In this document: positions 18,011 through 26,380 of the stretch, in pieces
How the letters are laid out: each line of letters opens with the position of its first letter
Position numbering within the stretch: the first letter of the stretch is position 1
Origin: Haladaptatus caseinilyticus
Lineage (GTDB): Archaea; Halobacteriota; Halobacteria; Halobacteriales; Haladaptataceae
Direction of reading: 5' to 3'
Assembly: GCF_026248685.1 (NCBI RefSeq)
Contig: NZ_CP111041.1
Span: forward strand, 372,001-436,000
Length of the DNA: 64,000 bases
Position numbers and translations under genes: made by a program
Notes under the pieces: generated by a model
The model's input: only the letters and a program-made list of their open reading frames with translations
What the model was told of the DNA's origin: nothing
The model's database searches: none

Positions 18011-18769
18011 ATGCCGAACAGAAAATACAAAAGAGACACCCCGAACCGAATGGAAACGAAACCACCGATTCCCGGTCAGTCGATCGCCGCGGCGGTTTCC
18101 GAGCGCTTTGACGTCGCTGAACATCGACGATATTTCGCTCGTGATCTTGAAGGGGTGGTACTAGATCTCGGCGCGGGAAACGGTGCAATGTTTCCGTACC
18201 TACAGACAGCAACCCAGCGCGAATCAGCACTCGACGTGTATGGAATCGAACCGGATCCCGGCAGGCGAAGGCAGGCAAAGCGAACAGCTAGCAGGTACGA
18301 TCTGAACATCGATCTGCGATCAGGACAGGCTGAATCCTTGCCTTTTGCGGACGATATGTTCGACGTGGTCATCGCCTTCGCGGTGTTCTGTACGGTTCAG
18401 GACCCTGTACAGGCCCTCGAAGAAGTCCACCGCGTCGTGAAGCCGGATGGCGAATTCCGTTTTCTCGAACACGTTCGGTCGGACGGTCTGTGGGGTTACA
18501 TTCAGGATATGATAACACCACTCTGGAAGCGAATCGACAACGGCTGTCACCTCAACCGTCGAACGGACGAGTGGATCACAGCTGGTCCCTTCGCCCTCGA
18601 AGAAAACGAAACGCTGAGCATTGGTGTTAGTCCGTCGAGATCCTTCGTGCGTGGAAGTGCCACGCCAGTGAGCCAAACCGAGAATGACAGCCGAATCGAG
18701 AGAAACGAACGTGACCCTTCGGTCACCTTGAAGTCGTCAAGTGATGAACGATTTCGGGAATCGCACTGA
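18011..18769 (+). CDS. Class I SAM-dependent methyltransferase
   Basis: Methyltransferase of the UbiE/Methyltransf_11 type, about 252 residues. Motif I VVLDLGAGNGAMFPYL binds S-adenosylmethionine, the acidic strand end YGIEPDP follows, then AESLPFADDMFDVVIAFAVF, LEEVHRVVKPDGEFRFLEH. After the core the C-terminus is short and polar, so the acceptor-binding cap may be degenerate. Alternative starts are 17942 and 18050; none is decisive. It is 3 bases before a small membrane protein gene, implying an operon. Substrate unknown. Confidence 0.82.
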   Translation: MPNRKYKRDTPNRMETKPPIPGQSIAAAVSERFDVAEHRRYFARDLEGVVLDLGAGNGAMFPYLQTATQRESALDVYGIEPDPGRRRQAKRTASRYDLNIDLRSGQAESLPFADDMFDVVIAFAVFCTVQDPVQALEEVHRVVKPDGEFRFLEHVRSDGLWGYIQDMITPLWKRIDNGCHLNRRTDEWITAGPFALEENETLSIGVSPSRSFVRGSATPVSQTENDSRIERNERDPSVTLKSSSDERFRESH

Positions 18770-18772
18770 AAC

Positions 18773-19000
18773 ATGCAGACGAAAGCGACCGGATTGATGA
18801 TTCTCGGCACCATCGTGGCGCTTCTCGGTATAGTATGGTCAGTTCAGGGTCTCGGAATCATACAGATAGATCCCATTCTGTGCACCGTAGATTGCGAACC
18901 GATCACTGGAAAATCAGTGCAGTGGACGGTTATCGGCGTGATAGCACTCTTCGCCGGAATAGTCATCGTCTCGGCGGGGCTGAGACGCGTACGTCGATGA
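18773..19000 (+). CDS. Small two-helix membrane protein
   Basis: 75 residues: hydrophobic segments at about 5-28 and 50-70, separated by an external loop with a CTVDCEP cysteine pair, and an Arg-rich cytoplasmic end. It follows the methyltransferase by three bases, so is almost surely co-transcribed. Function unknown. Confidence 0.68.
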   Translation: MQTKATGLMILGTIVALLGIVWSVQGLGIIQIDPILCTVDCEPITGKSVQWTVIGVIALFAGIVIVSAGLRRVRR

Positions 19001-19067
19001 TGCTCCCCTTGGAGTCCTCACCACAATCATGGGAAAAGGAAGCCATCTCCCTGGGTCGATCGCGTGT

Positions 19068-19472
19068 TTACGACTCGTTCAGGGCCACCGCGTCGCGGAC
19101 AAGCGACTTGAATGCCTTCTCGTCTATCTCGTACCCCTCGTGAATATCTATGGCGCGACTGACTTTGGCGTTCAGGCTAGCGTTGAAGAGACTTGCCGGA
19201 TCCTCCAGGGAAGCACCCTTAGCGAAGGTCAATTTCACCTTCTTCTTGTACGTTTCGCCGGTACAGATATTCCCGCTGTGGGTCCACACCGGGACACCCT
19301 GTGGGTTGGATGGCTTTCTCCATTTTACTTCCTCGACGACATCCGGGTCGGCTTCTTTGATGAGACCACGCATCTGGGAAAGCGTTGTACCCCGCCAGTC
19401 GGACAGCTCCTCGATTCTCGCGTCGATGAGCTCGGAGGGGGATTCGTCAGTCTCCGGGGCATCACCTGCCAT
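19068..19472 (-). CDS. DUF1801 domain-containing protein
   Basis: 134 residues, DUF1801 (YdhG/SufT-related fold, Fe-S-independent). Typical stretches are LIKEADPDVVEEVKWRKPSN, then VWTHSGNICTGETYKKKVKL and a C-terminal DEKAFKSLVRDAVALN. Proteins of this family are soluble single-domain; their activity is not established. Gene is convergent with the methyltransferase operon. No partner evident. Confidence 0.85.
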   Translation of the reverse strand: MAGDAPETDESPSELIDARIEELSDWRGTTLSQMRGLIKEADPDVVEEVKWRKPSNPQGVPVWTHSGNICTGETYKKKVKLTFAKGASLEDPASLFNASLNAKVSRAIDIHEGYEIDEKAFKSLVRDAVALNES

Positions 19473-19838
19473 GACTTCTCTCCTCTCGGAGTCTCGAGCC
19501 GTCTTCGTTGAATCGGGATGCTGAATAGCTGAGTTGTGTACCGGAATGGAATTTTCTCAGCGACTCGCGCCACGTCGCCGATCGGGAAAACGCCCGGGTG
19601 CGGAGTGACGTATCGCTCAGTTCATGGAGCGCCTTACGTCCGTAACCCCCGCTCTCATCGGTCGCTGTCGAAGTAGTTCGTTGGTTCATACTACTCACAG
19701 CTACTCAGGAGACGCACGAGAATACGAATGCTGCCTAACACTTGAGGTGGCTTTATCGTCGACGACGGGTGTTCTCCCCCTCCTGAAGGGATACATGCCG
19801 CACCTCGACGATATGCGATGTAGGCAAGAAGAAACACC
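19473..19838. other. Gene-free stretch
   Basis: A 78-codon minus-strand frame (19462-19698) reads polar and Arg/Ser-rich with no family motif and overlaps the DUF1801 start; I do not call it. Nothing else seen. Confidence 0.4.
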
Positions 19839-20087
19839 TCACTCGGAATCGTTCGGCAGGCCTTTCCGTCCCGTCCGCACACATTCCCAACATGGGAGCC
19901 CTTCGAGCTCAGCACAATCACATTCGTCCGGTTCCGTATTCTCCCCTCTGTTAGCGACACTGTGTGTTCTCCCACCAGTTTCGTTGGCGAATGCGACCCC
20001 GAGGAGAGGGAATTCTACGACATCTATCTCCGATGCACGGATCATAGAAACCATTCGTTTGAGGGCGTCATAATCATGAGCGAACAC
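19839..20087 (-). CDS. Short protein with the C-terminal Cys module of SWIM-finger proteins
   Basis: 82 residues from a GTG. The last 35 carry EPDECDCAELEGLPCWECVR then TGRKGLPNDSE, the same Cys-rich tail seen, decayed, at 8600-8694, with all four cysteines intact here. The SWIM finger itself (CxC...CxH) is absent: residues 1-50 (FAHDYDALKRMVSMI, SEIDVVEFPLLGVAFANE) look like an unrelated domain. So it is either a fusion of a new N-terminus to this tail, or a remnant. Hairpin DNA (20092-20162) lies directly upstream. Confidence 0.5.
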   Translation of the reverse strand: MFAHDYDALKRMVSMIRASEIDVVEFPLLGVAFANETGGRTHSVANRGENTEPDECDCAELEGLPCWECVRTGRKGLPNDSE

Positions 20088-20091
20088 CGTG

Positions 20092-20162
20092 GTGAAAGTG
20101 GTTAGCCGACCGCTTCAGGGACGGGATAACTGGCGAGAGGACGCTTCTCGCGTCACTTTCAC
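20092..20162. repeat. Inverted repeat with inner hairpin
   Basis: Outer arms GTGAAAGTG (20092-20100) and CACTTTCAC (20154-20162) are perfect complements. Inside, GCGAGA (20133-20138) pairs with TCTCGC (20146-20151). The element starts four bases above the GTG of the Cys-tail gene. Could be a small mobile-element footprint or structured leader. Confidence 0.5.
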
Positions 20163-20447
20163 AGGCGTTGTCCTGAGGTTTTTCGTGTGTCCGAAGCATC
20201 AAAAAACATCAGTTAGTCTCGTCGAACAGAACATCAGCTCGGGAACGGCGGCGTCGTCAGCGACCGCTAACAATTCCCATCAGAACACACCTCTTGAGAA
20301 AGGAAGTCACTGATCCGCCGACACCCGAATATCGCCATTCTTTGGTCGCTGCGATATCGAAGCGGCGCCCCTGTATCAAATTACAACCCAACTCTTGCTG
20401 GCGATTTGAGTAAGATAGATATAGATCTATCGTATACACACTTCCCG

Positions 20448-21158
20448 ATGACTGGCACGATCGTGGAGGTGACAATCCCTGCCGAACAGTTCGCGCTTGA
20501 ACACACGCTCGGCGAACTTGAGACAGTGACGCTCGAAATCAAGCAAATGGTCGCTACCAATCGGGACAGCTTGATGCCCTTCGCGTGGATCGAAACGGAC
20601 GAACGCACCGCCATCGAGGAGGCATTAACCAACGATGAGAGCGTCGCTGACTTTCAACTGATTGCCGAATTGGACACGGAGTGTTTATATCAACTCGAAT
20701 GGGTGGCTCGTATCGACCATCTCATTCGCATCCTCGTCGAGGAGAACGGAACCGTACTAGCTGCAACCGGCCAAGACGATACGTGGCATCTCCGCCTCCT
20801 ATTTGCCGATCACGATGCAGTAAGAAACACTACCGAATACTGCGAGAATAACGGGTTGGACTTTACGGTCAATAATATCCTCGAGTTCAACACCGATCAT
20901 CGAAACCGGTTCGATCTCACCGAGACACAGCAACGAGCATTACAGCTTGCTGCTGAACGCGGATACTATTCCGTGCCTCGCGATAGTACCGCCGATGATT
21001 TGGCCGAGGAGTTGGGAATCACACATCAGGCGCTCTCTGAACGACTTCGACGTGCCCACGGCAATCTCGTCGATCAAGTATTCGTTGAAAGTACCGGAAC
21101 CCGGGAGCCACCGGAACTGACCACTGGCGAATCCGGCGAGGATACGATGGCCGAGTAG
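20448..21158 (+). CDS. HTH-10 (bacterio-opsin activator-like) regulator
   Basis: 236-residue regulator of the classical small HTH-10 type: sensor region beginning TGTIVEVTIPAEQFALEHTL, then HTH-10 with LTETQQRALQLAAERGYYSV and PRDSTADDLAEELGITHQAL, about residues 158-210, and a disordered acidic tail. Start 20448 (ATG) is preferred to a TTG at 20406 because family members begin with this strand. It precedes an MFS exporter by 140 bases on the same strand and may regulate it. Confidence 0.9.
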   Translation: MTGTIVEVTIPAEQFALEHTLGELETVTLEIKQMVATNRDSLMPFAWIETDERTAIEEALTNDESVADFQLIAELDTECLYQLEWVARIDHLIRILVEENGTVLAATGQDDTWHLRLLFADHDAVRNTTEYCENNGLDFTVNNILEFNTDHRNRFDLTETQQRALQLAAERGYYSVPRDSTADDLAEELGITHQALSERLRRAHGNLVDQVFVESTGTREPPELTTGESGEDTMAE

Positions 21159-21298
21159 CAGTGAGTATCGTGGATATCAGTCACTATCTGATGCTATCGC
21201 GAAACTGAGATAGCGATACAAAGGGGAGTTCCTGTCTGACGATTGCCGAGACCGAAACCCTCTCCACATTCTATCGCAAATATTTCCACCTACGCTAG

Positions 21299-22495
21299 AT
21301 GAAACGGTTTCAAATCCTCCAAGAGTCCCTCGCAACGACGGTCATATTTGCTAGCACACTCGTCGCAGTCATGGGTGTGTCACTCATCAGTCCTGTACTC
21401 CCCGAAGTTCAAGAAGCATGGAATATTACAGAGGCACAAGCAAGTCTGTTACTCTCTGCATTTACCCTCCCAGGAGTATTTTTAACAATTCCAATCGGAA
21501 TACTCGCGGATCGAATCGGTCGCAAGCGAATTCTCATCCCATCGCTCGTTGTCTTCGGGATTTGCGGATCCGGAGTCGTCCTGTTCTCGAATTTCGAGAC
21601 AATACTCTTTCTCCGTGCAATCCAAGGTGCAGCCAGTAGCGCGATTGCGACACTTACAGTCACGTTGCTTGGTGACCTCTACACCGGTGAAAAGCGGCGA
21701 ACTCTGATTGGGATGAATGCTGCAATCCTCGCGGTGGGTGCGGCCGGGTATCCACTACTTGGAGGTGCACTTGCGACGGTTTCCTGGATGGCACCTTTTG
21801 TCTGCTTCTTTCTTGGAGTAGTTGTCGCTTTCCCCGGTCTAATCTTTTTGGAAGAGCCTTCCTCCACCGACGAAAATACGGACAGTGATATCTGGGAATT
21901 CATGACCAGTTCAACGTCAATGAAACCCTACCTCGTACTCTACACCGCCATATTCGGTATTTTTCTTGTTCTCTATGGTGCCCAGCTCACGGTAGTCCCC
22001 TTCATTCTTGCCAATTCCTACCAGTACTCGTCAGGAACGATCGGGATTCTTCTCGGCTTGCCAGCAGTAGCAATGGGTCTGACAGCTGTACAAGGAGACC
22101 GACTGCTTCAGTTCTTTTCGAGCTTCCAATCTATTGCACTCGGATTCATGAGCTATGGTATCGGTCTCGTCGCGATATCGGTCGCTGATTCCGTGTATCT
22201 GATCGTCGTTGCCCTTTTGTTGTTTGGACTGGGTCAAGGGCTCGCTGAACCGATCACAGACACTGCACTCAACGAACTGGCACCCGATGAATTTCGAGGG
22301 AGTATTATGAGTATTCGAACCAGTGTGCTTCGACTTGGAACTACCATCGGGCCACCCCTCTTCGTTGGGGTTGCTGCATTTTTCAGCTACACGCAAGCAC
22401 TGTTGATCGGTGGTGCAATGTCGTTGTTTATCGGGGTCAGTTGGCTGTTCGTTCGGAGTACCCGGATATCACAAATAGCAGTTTCCGATCCGTGA
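21299..22495 (+). CDS. MFS transporter (drug/metabolite efflux type)
   Basis: 398 residues, 12 predicted membrane segments. The loop 2-3 motif GILADRIGRKRILIPSLVVF and the antiporter-type motif C region (AVGAAGYPLLGGAL in segment 5) put it among H+-coupled exporters of the DHA1 type. No signal peptide. Likely controlled by the HTH-10 regulator just upstream. Substrate not deducible. Confidence 0.88.
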   Translation: MKRFQILQESLATTVIFASTLVAVMGVSLISPVLPEVQEAWNITEAQASLLLSAFTLPGVFLTIPIGILADRIGRKRILIPSLVVFGICGSGVVLFSNFETILFLRAIQGAASSAIATLTVTLLGDLYTGEKRRTLIGMNAAILAVGAAGYPLLGGALATVSWMAPFVCFFLGVVVAFPGLIFLEEPSSTDENTDSDIWEFMTSSTSMKPYLVLYTAIFGIFLVLYGAQLTVVPFILANSYQYSSGTIGILLGLPAVAMGLTAVQGDRLLQFFSSFQSIALGFMSYGIGLVAISVADSVYLIVVALLLFGLGQGLAEPITDTALNELAPDEFRGSIMSIRTSVLRLGTTIGPPLFVGVAAFFSYTQALLIGGAMSLFIGVSWLFVRSTRISQIAVSDP

Positions 22496-23339
22496 CAACC
22501 CCCGTCCGCTAATCGCAGTGGCTTTACGAAGTCCTCATTTTGGCCACAACAGCACTCGAAATGCACATTGTATTACCGGTGACCCTCGATAGCAATGGAT
22601 CGAACGATAAAGTGTGGGTTTTTTGCGAAACGGATGGGGTCGAGAATGCGATCCTATCCGATTACAACGGTATAATCATCGACAAATGATAGTACGGTCG
22701 TAATTGGCGAATATGCCCACAGTTCTCCGTACGAAAGTTCCTACGCGATCGCTTGCCGAATTGCAGCGTCCGAATGCCAACAGTACGTGACTAGAAAACC
22801 GGAGTCAGATTCGAACCGGAGGCGGGGACGACCGGCGCTTTGGACCCAGAATGCGCTGAATAATACCATCGATATCTGGCTGAGACTCCTCCTCTGGTTC
22901 GTCCGACGGGTAATGTGGAACTGTCATTGGGCTTCACTCAATCTAGTAGTACGCCATCAATTATAATAATTATTCACTGTTGCAAGATAGGTTTTGAGTA
23001 AGTCGGTTATCGCCTTACACTAAAGTTTATAAATTTCATGAAGTCTTGAAATGCAAAATGCAGCGACACTACTTCCAGCATGAAGGAGGAGCAATAGTGA
23101 GAACGCAAGCTGCAGTCAACAACCCGTGCGAATCATCCTCGTGTCGACTCTGTATCACGGGAACTGCGTTATTGGAATTCGTTCAGTATTCGTTGGGCCT
23201 TCCAGCATATGGACAGGAGTGCCGTCAGCGTGTCGTCCATCGCAGTTTCGACGACGGTCGTGTGTTCGCTGTCCACGTCCCGATGGGTATAGTGTAGTAA
23301 CCTTGGGAAAGACGCGGTTTCGTGACCTGTACTCACTCG
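22496..23339. other. Mostly gene-free stretch of 0.84 kb
   Basis: Apart from a 40-codon minus-strand frame at 22805-22927 nothing convincing is present. AT-rich around 22960-23040. An 83-codon plus frame at 23046 lacks halophilic composition. Confidence 0.4.
22805..22927 (-). CDS. Possible 40-residue acidic microprotein
   Basis: ATG to TGA frame reading TVPHYPSDEPEEESQPDIDG then IIQRILGPKRR and a Pro/Ser-rich end. The acidic first half and basic end look protein-like and the codon thirds are G/C-rich on this strand, unlike the surrounding AT-rich DNA. No homologue known to me; could equally be chance. Confidence 0.3.
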   Translation of the reverse strand: MTVPHYPSDEPEEESQPDIDGIIQRILGPKRRSSPPPVRI

Positions 23340-23522
23340 CTATACACCAAACCAGAAAAACAACGCGATCCAAAGCAGGAATACGAACACGGCCGCAATG
23401 ATCAGACCCTTCCAGAACGTCCGATATTGGTGGTGTGAAACATCTGCTGGAGGTGCATTCTGCTTCGACCAGCGGCAATCAAGGATACTCTGCTGCTCAG
23501 CTTGCATTTCCCAGTGGTCCAT
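23340..23522 (-). CDS. Small single-helix membrane protein
   Basis: 60 residues: a polar N-terminal half followed by one strong hydrophobic helix (GLIIAAVFVFLLWIALFFWF, residues 39-58) at the C-terminus, a tail-anchor-like layout. Isolated gene, no recognised family. Supported only by composition. Confidence 0.45.
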   Translation of the reverse strand: MDHWEMQAEQQSILDCRWSKQNAPPADVSHHQYRTFWKGLIIAAVFVFLLWIALFFWFGV

Positions 23523-23943
23523 AGTATCCGTATAGTACCATCATAAGTTGTTATACACATCCTTCTAAATGATAATCACTGGCTACGAGGTAAATACGCG
23601 CCCAGACGTAAATTCAGCTTTCTGGAGATATAACGGTCTCTGCGCACTTGGTGTTCGATTTCCGTCTCATTTCAGTTCGCTCACTTCTCTATTTAAATTG
23701 AACTATTATCGGTCGCAATACTGCGGTTTTACGGTGAGTGGACGTTTACGGATACCCACTTTACAACAGATATTGTTACTTTCGTTGACAATTTTTATCC
23801 GGTTTCGGTGGCCACTAGCGATCGATGAACACGTGGGACTATCTCACAGTTGCTAGGCGAAGAAACCCGCCGGACACCGAATTCGGCTCCGTTCGTGTCG
23901 ATTCGGGACGCCGATCACTCGCCGACACGACCCTTCCAAGCCA
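23523..23943. other. Gene-free stretch
   Basis: No gene seen; short AT-rich blocks. Holds the promoters of the flanking genes. Confidence 0.4.
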
Positions 23944-25131
23944 ATGAGCACAACAGCTCGACGTGCCCGTTTCACCGACACCCTCGTATTCGGAATCCTC
24001 GGAGTACTATTCGGGACGTGGGCGGTCCGCATCCCTGCAATAAGCGCCACGCTCGATCTTTCATCGGGTGACATCGCGGTGGCACTCGTCGGGTTGGCGT
24101 GTGGCAGCCTCGTCGGACTCCCATTGAGCGGGATTCTCGTCTCACGGTTTGGCAGTCGAAACGTAATCCGGGCTGGACTGTGTATCTACTGTCTATCGCT
24201 TCCGTTGGTCGCACTCAGCAGCGGGCTTGCCATGCTCGTCGGTCTATTGTTCCTCTTTGGCTTCGGAAAAGGGCTCATCGATGTCGCCGCCAATACGCAA
24301 GGTGTACGGATCGAAACTGCGTATTCAGGCCAAATAATGGGGAGTATCCACGCGATGTTCAGTGGCGGAGGATTGGTCGGGTCGGGACTCGGTGCGGTCG
24401 CTACGGATATCGGACTCTCTGTCGAATCCCACTTCGCGATCGTCAGTGTCACATCGCTCACCATTGGACTTCTGACGAGTCGATGGTTACTCCCGACCGA
24501 CGGCCCAATCGGCGCAACGACAGGTACTGGACGGACCTTCGCACTTCCCTCTCGAAAGTTAGCGGGGTTCTGTGTCATCGGGTTCTCCGCCTTGTTCATC
24601 GAAGGCGTCGTCAACGATTGGAGTGCCGTCTTCCTCGAAGATTACACCGGTGCGAGTGCGAGTATCGCCGCGCTCGGATTCGCAGCGTTCTCGCTGATGA
24701 TGATGGTCGGGCGGTTCTCGGCCGATCACGTGGTCGAACTAGTTGGGTCCCACCGATTCATCCGCATCGCCGCTGGGGTCGCTGCGATCGGCGTTGCGCT
24801 GACGCTGATCGCTCAAACCGCGCTCTCGATCGTCGGCTTTGGTCTACTGGGGATCGGTCTCGCGGGCATCATGCCGGTCACGTTCAGTTTAGCGGCGAAC
24901 GCCGACCCCGAGACACCGACCGAATCAGCCGTCGCCGCCGTCTCGACTGCTGGCTACGGAGGGTTTGCAGTCGGACCGGTAGCGATCGGGAGCATCGCCG
25001 AGGCAACGACACTGCGCTTGGCATTCGTTTCGGCGTTCGCACTCACCATCCTCATCGCGCTACTCACGGTCGTTCCAACGGTCAGCAACACCACATACGG
25101 TGACGAATCGACTGCGCAGGTTTCGGACTAA
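23944..25131 (+). CDS. MFS transporter, FucP/YbjJ-like
   Basis: 395 residues, 12 membrane segments. The start FGILGVLFGTWAVRIPAISA and the LSSGDIAVALVGLACGSLVG following it are typical of the YbjJ/FucP-like MFS branch, which contains sugar permeases and putative exporters. It is convergent with the TrmB regulator gene, only 7 bases apart. Because TrmB proteins usually control sugar genes, a sugar substrate is plausible but the genes are not divergent, so the link is weak. Confidence 0.86.
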   Translation: MSTTARRARFTDTLVFGILGVLFGTWAVRIPAISATLDLSSGDIAVALVGLACGSLVGLPLSGILVSRFGSRNVIRAGLCIYCLSLPLVALSSGLAMLVGLLFLFGFGKGLIDVAANTQGVRIETAYSGQIMGSIHAMFSGGGLVGSGLGAVATDIGLSVESHFAIVSVTSLTIGLLTSRWLLPTDGPIGATTGTGRTFALPSRKLAGFCVIGFSALFIEGVVNDWSAVFLEDYTGASASIAALGFAAFSLMMMVGRFSADHVVELVGSHRFIRIAAGVAAIGVALTLIAQTALSIVGFGLLGIGLAGIMPVTFSLAANADPETPTESAVAAVSTAGYGGFAVGPVAIGSIAEATTLRLAFVSAFALTILIALLTVVPTVSNTTYGDESTAQVSD

Positions 25132-25138
25132 CGGCCCA

Positions 25139-26236
25139 TCAGGACGGTAGGATATCAACTGACGATTCGTCGATCCGCTTGATCGTGAATCGCTTGGCGG
25201 CAACGTCTTCGGTGAGTGCTCCACGGCCACCAATAGTGTAGCTGCCGTCGGCAGTCTCGAACCGAATTCTCGCTTCCGCGGCTAGTTCGAGTAACGACGC
25301 GGATGTTTCGTCCGGACGAGAACCGGTATATTCAACGCCACCGAACCGACCCGAGAGCATACATTCGCGGCCGGTACGGACGAACTCACCCTCGATGCGA
25401 CCGGTGATGATCGCACCATCGTTGAGTGCCGGTTCGATGCCGCGGATACATTCAGTGATCTCGACGAATGTATAGGGTGGCCGATCGCTGCGACCGTCGA
25501 AGATCGATTCGTAAACTTCCCACAATCGAGTCAGATAGTACCAATGGAAGACATACGCCAACGTGTAGTCGTCGACGAGAACGCCGTACTCGGACGACAG
25601 TTGGTTGTGTGTCGCATAGCATGCTTGCTGGCGGTCGGCCAGTAATAGAAACGGCCCGGGAAGATCACGTCGTCGCACTTCGGTACAGACACCCTCGAAG
25701 TCGGAGGAGTCGAACGGCAGTTCCTCGTCGGGTGAAACGTGGAGCGAGAGCTGAACGTGAACGTCGCGTTTGTGGGCATTTCGAAGCTCTGTGCGGAGTC
25801 TCCGGAACTGATCCGGTGTCGCGGCGAACTGAATATGGTCGGTCGCCGCTTCGATCGTCTCCTGGGCATGTTCGAGAACGGTCCGAACCCCACGGACGAG
25901 ATTTACGTCACCATCTTGGACATCGGGTGTTTGATATCTCGTTTTTATCTCCGAAATCGCGTTCTCGTACTGATTTATCGTCGTCCGCAGTCCGGAAAGT
26001 GCGTCCGATGGATCGTTCACTTGAGCATACAGTCGATCACGATCATAGGTGGTCACATAGCCGTCGTTTTCCAAGTCTCTGAGTATATCGTAGATTCGCG
26101 GTTGAGGCACGTCGCTAGCCGTAGCGATCTCGCTTGCAGATGCGGATCCGAGTTCTAGCAGCGTCGCGTATGCGCTGGCTTGATATGGGGAGAACCCAGC
26201 TTCTTCGAGAATCGTAAGAAGTTCGTTCGTCTCCAT
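25139..26236 (-). CDS. TrmB-family sugar-sensing transcription regulator
   Basis: 365 residues. The N-terminal winged helix (1-75) reads LLTILEEAGFSPYQASAYAT, SASEIATASDVPQPRIYDIL, as in TrmB of Halobacterium and Pyrococcus. A short coiled-coil (about 78-100) and an effector domain follow, then the C-terminal half ends in a small beta-barrel-like region (residues 270-365) found in longer TrmBs. Ligand is normally a sugar. It is upstream of nothing on its own strand; targets unresolved. Confidence 0.9.
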   Translation of the reverse strand: METNELLTILEEAGFSPYQASAYATLLELGSASASEIATASDVPQPRIYDILRDLENDGYVTTYDRDRLYAQVNDPSDALSGLRTTINQYENAISEIKTRYQTPDVQDGDVNLVRGVRTVLEHAQETIEAATDHIQFAATPDQFRRLRTELRNAHKRDVHVQLSLHVSPDEELPFDSSDFEGVCTEVRRRDLPGPFLLLADRQQACYATHNQLSSEYGVLVDDYTLAYVFHWYYLTRLWEVYESIFDGRSDRPPYTFVEITECIRGIEPALNDGAIITGRIEGEFVRTGRECMLSGRFGGVEYTGSRPDETSASLLELAAEARIRFETADGSYTIGGRGALTEDVAAKRFTIKRIDESSVDILPS

Positions 26237-26380
26237 CGGTCCAACGTTCGGCGGCTCTCGACTTATGTCTGCGCCATCGGCTTTGCCGATATCGATCGCT
26301 TGCTATTTTCGACGAGGCAGATTGGGTCGCAATTGTCACGTCGAAAGTACTGTTTCAATTCCAGAGATAACAATCACGGT

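Noticed and set aside
22800-22830. GTTCGAATC on the minus strand, like a tRNA T-loop
   Set aside because: The flanking bases do not form the five-base T-stem and no acceptor or anticodon arm can be drawn.
23046-23297. 83-codon plus frame starting with MKCKMQRHYF
   Set aside because: Cys/Arg-rich, not halophile-like, no domain, poor start context.
24099-25103. 334-codon plus frame over the second MFS gene
   Set aside because: Arg-rich shadow; the MFS frame has clear membrane segments and motifs.
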